Source: a virus. Taken from it: a DNA stretch of 64,000 bases. The notes under the pieces are model-generated. The model was not told the origin of the DNA. It saw only the letters and a program-made list of their open reading frames with translations, and did not search any database. A program made the translations under genes and the position numbers. Shown piece by piece: positions 16,131 through 21,969 of the stretch (the stretch's first letter is position 1; every line of letters starts with the position of its first letter). The stretch is from IMG/VR virus record IMGVR_UViG_3300025030_000067, positions 1 to 64,000 of that record; one strand, written 5' to 3'.

Positions 16131-17451
16131 ACTTTTGCCCTCGGGTTACTTGTAGGCTTGTAACGAATTGTAATTGTGGCCAGACAATATACTGGTGAGT
16201 AACCTGTTCGATAAGGTAGGACATCTTCTTATTGTTTCCGAGATCGTGTATCAGTTCGTGTCCTGCTTTAATTTCTGGCCGTAAATGAGTTTGAATTGTT
16301 CCTGACCAATAGTCTTGGTTAAGCCTGTACCAGTTCCAAAGCTTTGATTTCGCTTCTTTGGCACTTTCGAGCCAGACTGACGGAGGTGGCAGCACAAACG
16401 GAATGCGCCACTTTGACTCGGGTGGAACAAACTCGTCTTTTATGGTTTTAGAACAATACCCGTGCGATTCAATAGATGCTTCAGACCATTCGACCAGGTC
16501 ACGGTGTGCCATTGCTATTGGGATGTTCATGCCAGCAGCAGTCAAATAAAACGTAGGCTGATAAAACAGAAAATTGATGCGCTCGGTGTCGCATATTCCT
16601 ACGTCGTCGCTGATAATATCTGAATCGAATATGATGTGCTGTCGATCTGGATTTTGTATAATCCGCCCATAGTCGTCCAATGGCCGATCTTCAAGGGTTA
16701 TTGTGAATAATTTTTTCCCTACGTCGTCTGTTTCTGCCGTTAGTACATTGAATGGACCGTGTGCACATTTCGTCAGCATGTCCCATACGCTACATCCTTG
16801 CAGGTTGATAATTGCCGGGTTCCATAACACCCAGTCATCTTTTGCGTTGCTGGTGTCTACCTTGAAGAATGGGTCCCATTTTGGTAACACTTGAGAAAAT
16901 ACTTTTTTGAAAAGTTTCTCTACCATCACCGGTGGAGTGCCGGTAATAAGGCTGACGTCAAACTGGCGGTTGAGTTGGGCATCTATTTTTTGTACATCGC
17001 TATCGCCGTTTTCCGTTGTAATTAAATTAAATGCGACTATGTCCCAGCCTATATCGTGTTTTAGTAAAAGCTTCCCCATATCTTGGCCGCTTATCTTTAC
17101 TTGGCGCTGTGGGGTGTTCCCGCCTGGCCGTGTGAACGAAACTCTGTCTACTAGGCCCATCATAACGGGTTTGTACCCGTTACCGTCGCCTGCATCGAGT
17201 TCGATTGTGACGATGTCGTCGGTAGTGATGTGCTTGTCGTAGGTATCAATTACCCCGAGGTTGTTCGACACAGCCTTGTACGTCAGCATCATCTGCCACG
17301 TCCCGGCTGCTCGTTCGTAGACCTTGTTAGTTGTCAGGCTTATAAGGTCGTTGCTTACGTCAAAGAGATCTTCTCCGGTGTCGTTGCGGATGAACTTGAC
17401 GCGGTGTTTCGGCGAGTAGCTTCTGAAATATTGAGGTGTGTGTTCTGGCAT
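16120..17451 (-). CDS. baseplate hub protein (gpD/gp27-like)
   Basis: 443 residues. Upstream of the gpV-like spike, as gpD-type hubs usually are. The sequence has beta-rich hub features: VKFIRNDTGEDLFDVSNDL near the start, a PVMMGLVDRVSFTRPGG strand pair, VKISGQDMGKLLL, and a late HELIHDLGNNKKMSYLIEQV. The hub joins tube, spike and wedges. The ATG is 6 bases from a -10-like TACCAT and has no visible ribosome binding site, so leaderless translation is possible. Confidence 0.75.
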   Translation of the reverse strand: MPEHTPQYFRSYSPKHRVKFIRNDTGEDLFDVSNDLISLTTNKVYERAAGTWQMMLTYKAVSNNLGVIDTYDKHITTDDIVTIELDAGDGNGYKPVMMGLVDRVSFTRPGGNTPQRQVKISGQDMGKLLLKHDIGWDIVAFNLITTENGDSDVQKIDAQLNRQFDVSLITGTPPVMVEKLFKKVFSQVLPKWDPFFKVDTSNAKDDWVLWNPAIINLQGCSVWDMLTKCAHGPFNVLTAETDDVGKKLFTITLEDRPLDDYGRIIQNPDRQHIIFDSDIISDDVGICDTERINFLFYQPTFYLTAAGMNIPIAMAHRDLVEWSEASIESHGYCSKTIKDEFVPPESKWRIPFVLPPPSVWLESAKEAKSKLWNWYRLNQDYWSGTIQTHLRPEIKAGHELIHDLGNNKKMSYLIEQVTHQYIVWPQLQFVTSLQVTRGQKYVE

Positions 17452-17457
17452 GTGCTT

Positions 17458-17485
17458 ATGGTAGCAAATCCGTAGCGCATATCAA
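17458..17485 (-). promoter_or_regulatory. sigma70-like promoter built on the shared element
   Basis: On the minus strand: TTGATA, 16-bp spacer, TACCAT, with CGGCAAAC just upstream of the -35 region. It faces the hub-to-lysis gene run. Confidence 0.6.
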
Positions 17486-17548
17486 ACTGTTTGCCGTTAT
17501 GTCATTCTATGGGCTTGTCTTTTGGTTGGTGTGGTGGTATCTGTTCGG

Positions 17549-17564
17549 TGTAGCGTATACCTAA
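17549..17564. promoter_or_regulatory. dispersed element copy (TGTAGCGTATACCTAA)
   Basis: A copy of the recurring element directly upstream of the ribosome binding site of the plus-strand gene at 17583. With the copy at 17478 it marks the divergent boundary between tail genes and the accessory island. Confidence 0.6.
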
Positions 17565-17582
17565 ATAACAGGGAGGTTTGTG

Positions 17583-18167
17583 ATGAAAATGGTTAGTGAT
17601 GTAGTTAAAGTTCTGGAGGGTTTGGCCGTAGAGGACGCTCTGATTATTCTGGACAATGCAAAAAGCGTTGTCCAGAGCGCATCTGGCTTGGCGGTGTCTT
17701 TCGAGTGTAACCGCGAGATGTTCAAAACCAACTATCCCGAACAGGTACTCGCTGCAACTGTCGATTTTGACAAGGAAAGCCTGGAGGCATTCAAAGAACA
17801 AATCCTCAAGGAAGTTGGCGGTATGAAACTGCGCGAAACTCCAAACGGCATGTTATTTGATGCAATGATTAAGCTGGCAAAAGAGCAGAAAACTACTGAT
17901 TCCGCAGAACCCGCCAAGGCAGACGCACCGATAGCGGAGACTCAGCGCGACACGAAATGCATTGTGGCACCTAAATATGGGACGCAAGAATACCGTGACC
18001 GCGAGAATTACAAAAATTCTGTTGTGGTTGAGGTGTGCAACCTACTGTCGCAACGGAGTCTATCTGTTGCTGATGGGACGAGAGTTCTTGAGGTTGCTAT
18101 TGCTCATCTTGTTTTTTCGCCTGTTGCGCCTTTAGATCGGTTAAATGATGAATATAAGCCGCTCTGA
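17583..18167 (+). CDS. protein containing a fragment of the phage's own portal
   Basis: 194 residues from the ATG after GGGAGGTTTGTG. Residues about 40-105 are a near copy of a portal segment: NREMFKTNYPEQVL is identical, followed by DFDKESLEAFKEQIL (portal DYDKEGLAAFKQQIL) and VKLRESPKDMLF-like KLRETPNGMLF. About 23 portal residues between the last two parts are missing. Nucleotide identity is also high at NREMFKTNYPEQ, so it was captured from a portal gene. The N- and C-terminal parts are unrelated to the portal. It is followed by an antirepressor and a second structural-gene paralogue. It may act as a decoy that interferes with portal assembly. That role is inference. Confidence 0.75.
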   Translation: MKMVSDVVKVLEGLAVEDALIILDNAKSVVQSASGLAVSFECNREMFKTNYPEQVLAATVDFDKESLEAFKEQILKEVGGMKLRETPNGMLFDAMIKLAKEQKTTDSAEPAKADAPIAETQRDTKCIVAPKYGTQEYRDRENYKNSVVVEVCNLLSQRSLSVADGTRVLEVAIAHLVFSPVAPLDRLNDEYKPL

Positions 18168-18267
18168 TTTTTTGCCTGGCATCTTCGGTTGAGTGTGGTT
18201 TTGGTGATATTAAACCAAGCTCAACAGCCGTTAATTGTGCCGCTACCAGCATGATTGTCTTGTCCAT
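18097..18267 (-). CDS. small helical protein
   Basis: 56 residues, MDKTIMLVAAQLTAVELGLI at the start, then a basic/polar helix ending KAQQAKKQDEQ. AAGGAGAGAACG precedes the ATG, a strong ribosome binding site. It is convergent with the portal-fragment gene and overlaps its last 71 bp. No family recognised. Confidence 0.55.
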   Translation of the reverse strand: MDKTIMLVAAQLTAVELGLISPKPHSTEDARQKIRAAYIHHLTDLKAQQAKKQDEQ

Positions 18268-18373
18268 CGTTCTCTCCTTGTGGTGTCTGTTTTGATTGGC
18301 GTCGGCACGATACCACGAGAGAACGGTGGACATCATTTTTTTCTTGCAATTCCTTTCCATGGTATCGTACAGT

Positions 18374-18406
18374 CGCTCACATGAGGCATCGCAACCTCTG
18401 TGAGCG
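18374..18406. other. long inverted repeat
   Basis: CGCTCACA pairs with TGTGAGCG and GAGG with CCTC inside it, with one bulged T and an 8-nt loop: 12 pairs in all. It lies in the non-coding stretch of about 330 bases between the small minus gene and the BRO gene. It could be an operator or cruciform. No T-run follows directly. The rest of the stretch holds a run of seven T at about 18430 and no frame. Confidence 0.5.
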
Positions 18407-18532
18407 GCCCACGCTCCCGACAGTACGTGTTTTTTTGTGCCTGCAATCTGAAATCTGAACATCTGTATAGTACGTCGGGGAGTGGGCTAATAAAATACCA
18501 GTAATGGAAATAACCCAGCCGTCTCACAGCGG

Positions 18533-18587
18533 TGCGATCCCCCGGCCTACTCTTAGCCGAGTACGCTTAAGTCAGCAAACTGTGAGG
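18533..18587 (+). promoter_or_regulatory. 5' leader hairpin over the BRO ribosome binding site
   Basis: CTCACAG (18533-18539) is complementary to CTGTGAG (18580-18586). The second arm includes the GAGG that serves as ribosome binding site for the ATG at 18595. Pairing would block initiation, so the antirepressor may be translationally controlled. Confidence 0.45.
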
Positions 18588-18594
18588 TAACACC

Positions 18595-19326
18595 ATGCAA
18601 AAACCCGCCTGTAGTCCCGTCCCGGCAGTATTCAGTTTTGAATCCCACGATGTACGAACAATTGTAGTTGGCGAAGAGGTCTGGTTTGTGGCCAGGGACG
18701 TTGCCGCTGTATTGGGCTATGCCAAACCGGAAAAAGCCATTTCATCACATTGTAAGCATGCCAAATCGTTAGCCTCCCCCGAATTGGGGGGGCAGGTTCC
18801 AGCCGGTTGGCCTCGGAATATGATGATCATCCCCGAGCGTGACGTCTACCGCCTGATTATGCGCTCCACTCTTCCCGCCGCCGAAAAGTTTGAAGACTGG
18901 ATTGTCTCCGAGGTCATCCCTTCCATCCGCAAGCACGGCCACTACGGCCAGCCGGTTGTTCTCCCTGCCGATCCGATGCAGATTCTCAAAGTTACTTATG
19001 ACGCCCTGGTGCAGGTGAATACCCGAGTGGACGAGGTACAGGAAACTGTTACCCGTTTGCTCGACACCGTCCGGCTCCAGCAATGGCAATGTTACGAACT
19101 GAAAGCCGCCGTCACGCAGAAGGCGCAGGAGTTCCGTGATACCTATAATTGCACTTATGCGTTGCTCTTTCCCGCCGTCTGGGGCTTTGTCAAAAAACAC
19201 TTCCGGGTTGCTACTTATTCCGCCATTCCGACTGTCCGTTTCGACGAGGCGCTTGCGCTTGTCAAGGCTATCACTTTTGGCGACATGCCCGACTATGTGC
19301 GCGAGAGCGCAGGGGGTGCCAAATGA
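18595..19326 (+). CDS. BRO-N antirepressor-like protein
   Basis: 243 residues. The N-terminal 110 residues are a BRO/Ant domain: VRTIVVGEEVWFVARDVAAVLGY followed by KAISSHCK, then MMIIPERDVYRLIMRS and ... AEKFEDWIVSEVIPSIRKHG, the usual end of the domain. A helical linker and a C-terminal domain of unknown type follow (about 150-243). BRO-N proteins bind DNA or repressors and act as antirepressors or phage-phage regulators. It is coupled by an ATGA overlap to the next gene. No cI-type repressor is visible nearby. Confidence 0.88.
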   Translation: MQKPACSPVPAVFSFESHDVRTIVVGEEVWFVARDVAAVLGYAKPEKAISSHCKHAKSLASPELGGQVPAGWPRNMMIIPERDVYRLIMRSTLPAAEKFEDWIVSEVIPSIRKHGHYGQPVVLPADPMQILKVTYDALVQVNTRVDEVQETVTRLLDTVRLQQWQCYELKAAVTQKAQEFRDTYNCTYALLFPAVWGFVKKHFRVATYSAIPTVRFDEALALVKAITFGDMPDYVRESAGGAK

Positions 19327-20357
19327 GAATCGAACCCACCCTCAACGAAAAAGTTTACTATCGCACTCCGGAGATGAACCGTAAAAAGAAAGGCTTCATC
19401 GTCGCCGGCAGTATCGAAACCGGCTTTGAAATTAAACCGGTGCGTGAAGGCTATACGCTCAACCCACCGAACATTAACGGAGTTTTCCGCGACAGCATCT
19501 GGACGGCAGCAGAACATGCCGCTGGCAGATTACCGAAAGGCACAGGACGGGGCGTGGCCGCAAAAGAAAGCAAGCGCAGGGGGCAGGTTGGCATGGAGCG
19601 CATCGGCGTGTCTGAGGCTGAAATCATGCGACACCCTGGCATTGTGAGTATCATGGGAAAAATATTGTCAGGTCTGGCAGCACGGAACGGATTTAATCCG
19701 CATTTCGTGCTTGCCGATGGCGTTATGCACAACGACGATCTTGCCGCGAATGAATTGTACAGCGAGTACGTCACGGCAGCTCTCGGGGCTCTGCGCACGT
19801 CCGGCAACAATGCCAGTGATGCCGACATCGAGCAGTTCAAAGCGTACTTGTCCGGTGCATCCCTTGAAAGCAACATCGCGCTTACGATTGCCCGTACCGG
19901 CAAGACCGCAGCCATGCGGCACCTGATCTCGGATAATGACCGGCTGAAAGCGTCCGTTTCCTACGATACCCAGGGTGAAGACGACTACGAGACCGGCATG
20001 CGAGCGATTGCGGCCAAGGTTGCCGTCAATCCAGAACGTGGCTCTGGCGCTGCCAAGCAGGAAGCCCTGACGTTCGGCATTGCGGAACAGCTGGAAGCTC
20101 TGGACGACACGGCGGCAGCGGTCATCATTAAAATGAAGTTCGGCCTGGAGCAGTTCGAGCATGCCTACAAGGAACAGGACATCGCAGCCGCTCTCAACCG
20201 GGCGAAGGTTCCGGCTCCGAATGGCTTGTGGGATGCGGTGAAGGTGAAGATCAAGATGTTGGCTGCGCTTGCGATTCTGGCGCATACCCGAGGGATGCAG
20301 AACCTGCGCGACTTCATAAGCGGTTGCGACTACTCTTTTGTTGGAGGTGCAGCATGA
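19323..20357 (+). CDS. paralogue of the N-terminal part of the giant head protein
   Basis: 344 residues starting at the ATG that overlaps the BRO stop. It aligns over nearly its whole length with residues about 70-400 of the giant minus-strand protein at 37742-42244: both have VYYRTPEMNRKKKG / IYYRTPEMNRKKRG, KPVREGYTLNPP, ARTGKTAAMRHLI, QGEDDYETGM and FGLEQFEHAYKEQDIAAALN (or close variants). The LRKS motif and the tag at the start of the giant protein are missing. The C-terminal part looks like a sigma-like helix-turn-helix (AYKEQDIAAALN). It may compete with the head protein. Role unknown. Confidence 0.8.
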   Translation: MRIEPTLNEKVYYRTPEMNRKKKGFIVAGSIETGFEIKPVREGYTLNPPNINGVFRDSIWTAAEHAAGRLPKGTGRGVAAKESKRRGQVGMERIGVSEAEIMRHPGIVSIMGKILSGLAARNGFNPHFVLADGVMHNDDLAANELYSEYVTAALGALRTSGNNASDADIEQFKAYLSGASLESNIALTIARTGKTAAMRHLISDNDRLKASVSYDTQGEDDYETGMRAIAAKVAVNPERGSGAAKQEALTFGIAEQLEALDDTAAAVIIKMKFGLEQFEHAYKEQDIAAALNRAKVPAPNGLWDAVKVKIKMLAALAILAHTRGMQNLRDFISGCDYSFVGGAA

Positions 20358-20533
20358 GCCCGAATAAAAAAGCTACCATGATGCGTGACCTGGATGTCGC
20401 CCTGTCCCTTTTTGATGTTCTTGAAAACCTGCTGGAGAATAATGCCGGTGTGACTGATCTGCACTATCTGGCTTCTCTGGCCGGGGAGGGTAAGCGTAAG
20501 CTCAATGGTGTTGTCGATGTCTTGGCCGGGTGA
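20354..20533 (+). CDS. small hypothetical protein
   Basis: 59 residues, helical and charged (KKATMMRDLDVALSLFDVLENLLENN). Start overlaps the previous stop (ATGA) with GGAGGTGCAGC in front. Co-translated with the antirepressor run. No family recognised. Confidence 0.65.
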   Translation: MSPNKKATMMRDLDVALSLFDVLENLLENNAGVTDLHYLASLAGEGKRKLNGVVDVLAG

Positions 20534-20578
20534 TCATTCTGTTTTACTGTCTTTTACCTGTTGAAGTGGAGGTGTGCC

Positions 20579-20713
20579 ATGCTTTGTATTCGCGTTTCCG
20601 TGAAGGGTTCTTTTGTTGGTCTGGTTCATGATTCTGATCGCGCCATAATTCGCAGTCTGGTCAAGCGATTCGGTCTTGAATCACTGGCTCTTGTTCCGGT
20701 GGTTGTACTGTGA
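20579..20713 (+). CDS. small hypothetical protein
   Basis: 44 residues (MLCIRVSVKGSFVGLVHDSD ...). GTGGAGGTGTGCC precedes the ATG. The beta-strand-like start and helix with RSLVKRFGLES suggest a small alpha-beta fold. It is the last gene before a strong terminator. Confidence 0.55.
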   Translation: MLCIRVSVKGSFVGLVHDSDRAIIRSLVKRFGLESLALVPVVVL

Positions 20714-20719
20714 TATACG

Positions 20720-20753
20720 AAAGGGGTGTCCGTTAGAGGGCACCCCTTTTTCT
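20720..20753 (+). terminator. Rho-independent terminator
   Basis: AAAGGGGTG pairs with CACCCCTTT around a short loop, extended by further pairs inside, and followed by TTTTTCTG. It ends the antirepressor run. Confidence 0.85.
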
Positions 20754-20781
20754 GTTGGAGGGATCTTGCAATTTGGAGGCT

Positions 20782-21144
20782 TTATGCGTTCGTTTCTTGT
20801 TGTGCTGGACCAGCCAGGGGACAATCTTTCTTATGCACAGGTACTGGTGGAGCTTGCTGACAATGAAGGTAAACAAGAAGGAATTGAACAGCTTGCAAAA
20901 AATGTCTACATGATTCCAGAAGGTAGGTTTTTGTGGTTCGTTTCTGCCATTGCCGTGCGTTTGGAGCCATTCTCTCGCCGCGCAGGACAGCCCCATGGTC
21001 AAACGTGTGCAGCTTACGGCTATAAGTGTCTACTTTTTGATGAAGCCCTTCAATGGCTTCGCTTTGACGGTTCCCAACAATAACCGGTGTCATGCTTTGG
21101 GTTATACCGTTTCCGTACCATCTTAAATCTTCGGATGCTGACAT
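20782..21144 (-). CDS. possible antisense gene with strong start signals
   Basis: A minus-strand frame starting MSASEDLRWYGNGITQSM at 21144, with AAAGGAGGAACAC in front and a promoter-like TTGATA-17-TACTGT farther upstream. The first about 45 residues look natural; the rest overlaps the plus-strand gene 20784-21083 entirely and looks less like a protein. It may be real but shorter in evolution, or only its leader may be used. Listed because the start signals are unusually good. Confidence 0.3.
   Translation of the reverse strand: MSASEDLRWYGNGITQSMTPVIVGNRQSEAIEGLHQKVDTYSRKLHTFDHGAVLRGERMAPNARQWQKRTTKTYLLESCRHFLQAVQFLLVYLHCQQAPPVPVHKKDCPLAGPAQQETNA
20784..21083 (+). CDS. hypothetical protein
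   Basis: 99 residues: MRSFLVVLDQPGDNLSYAQV, a helix, then IEQLAKNVYMIPEGRFLWFV. The alternation of strand, helix and strand resembles small alpha-beta proteins seen scattered in proteobacterial and phage genomes. GGAGGCTTT precedes the ATG. Function unknown. Confidence 0.6.
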   Translation: MRSFLVVLDQPGDNLSYAQVLVELADNEGKQEGIEQLAKNVYMIPEGRFLWFVSAIAVRLEPFSRRAGQPHGQTCAAYGYKCLLFDEALQWLRFDGSQQ

Positions 21145-21147
21145 GTG

Positions 21148-21202
21148 TTCCTCCTTTCGGACAGTTTTACGGACAGTATCACACCTTGTGGCGTATATCA
21201 AA
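21148..21202. promoter_or_regulatory. divergent control region with element and direct repeats
   Basis: It holds a copy of the dispersed element (21187-21202) and two direct copies of CGGACAGT 11 bp apart (about 21157-21177). On the minus strand the element gives TTGATA-17-TACTGT. The direct repeats lie between that -10 and the minus-strand start, an operator-like place. On the plus strand the element ends just before the ribosome binding site of 21218. Confidence 0.5.
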
Positions 21203-21217
21203 TAAATGGAGGTCGTT

Positions 21218-21943
21218 ATGAAACTGTTTCTCGTTGTTGTTATGTTGCTGCTCCCCGTGGCAGGGTGGGGGGAAGGTGTTAGAGGTGTACAGTCAAAAAA
21301 AACACGCACGGTTGCGACAAAAAACAAAACTGATGGTTTTCAGGGTATCCTCTTTGGCACCAAAGAAGCCGAAGTGACGGATCTGTTAAAAAAGAAGTAT
21401 CCTGGTGCTTATAATGATGCCGATAATAGAGTTTTTTTAGGTGATCCCAGATCTGTTTTTCTGGGTGATTTAAAATCACAACACGGCATTGTTTTAAATG
21501 AGAATTACAATGAGTATGGGTATAAATATGTGCCAACTATTTATCAAGTGGAATTCATTTTTAAAGACAATAAGTTTTCTGCTTATCAGATTTACAAGCG
21601 CTTAAATATGGCTGGAATTAACGAACAATCAATCTACTTAACCCAAATACAAAAAATGATGTTTGACAAATATGGCTATGCTCAATACCAAACTAATTTA
21701 AGCAATTTATATGATATCGTGGCACACACTACACGCTTAGAATGGAAAAGTTATATAATTAACGCTTGGACTCCAAAAACAAACGCCAATGTTTTTGTCG
21801 GTACTCTTGTGTCGTCAGCCGATAACAATATGTACTTATTTGCGAGAGTTTGTATTGCAAAAGACGACCCTGTTGCCGCAAGATTTTCGGGTCAATACAA
21901 GTCCGAAAAAGACAGGACTGGAAAAGAGTTTCCTAATTTTTAG
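21218..21943 (+). CDS. secreted protein, AT-rich moron
   Basis: 241 residues from the ATG after ATGGAGGTCGTT. A signal peptide (MKLFLVVVMLLLPVAGWGEG) is followed by a soluble, Tyr/Asn/Lys-rich domain with GFQGILFGTKEAEV near the start. This start is typical of small periplasmic proteins with a beta-alpha repeat (e.g. beginning F-x-G-I-x-F-G). The gene is clearly richer in A and T than its neighbours and lies alone between the accessory island and the tape measure. It was probably acquired from a bacterium. It may alter the lysogen's or infected cell's envelope, but that is a guess. Confidence 0.75.
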   Translation: MKLFLVVVMLLLPVAGWGEGVRGVQSKKTRTVATKNKTDGFQGILFGTKEAEVTDLLKKKYPGAYNDADNRVFLGDPRSVFLGDLKSQHGIVLNENYNEYGYKYVPTIYQVEFIFKDNKFSAYQIYKRLNMAGINEQSIYLTQIQKMMFDKYGYAQYQTNLSNLYDIVAHTTRLEWKSYIINAWTPKTNANVFVGTLVSSADNNMYLFARVCIAKDDPVAARFSGQYKSEKDRTGKEFPNF

Positions 21944-21969
21944 CTTATTCTTGGCAGAATAACACCATC

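Noticed and set aside
18481-18595. tRNA-like leader before the BRO gene
   Set aside because: No acceptor stem or T-arm consensus could be assembled.
18595-19326. Proof of a temperate lifestyle
   Set aside because: A BRO/Ant protein alone is not enough; lytic phages carry them, and neither an integrase nor a cI-type repressor is visible in this window.
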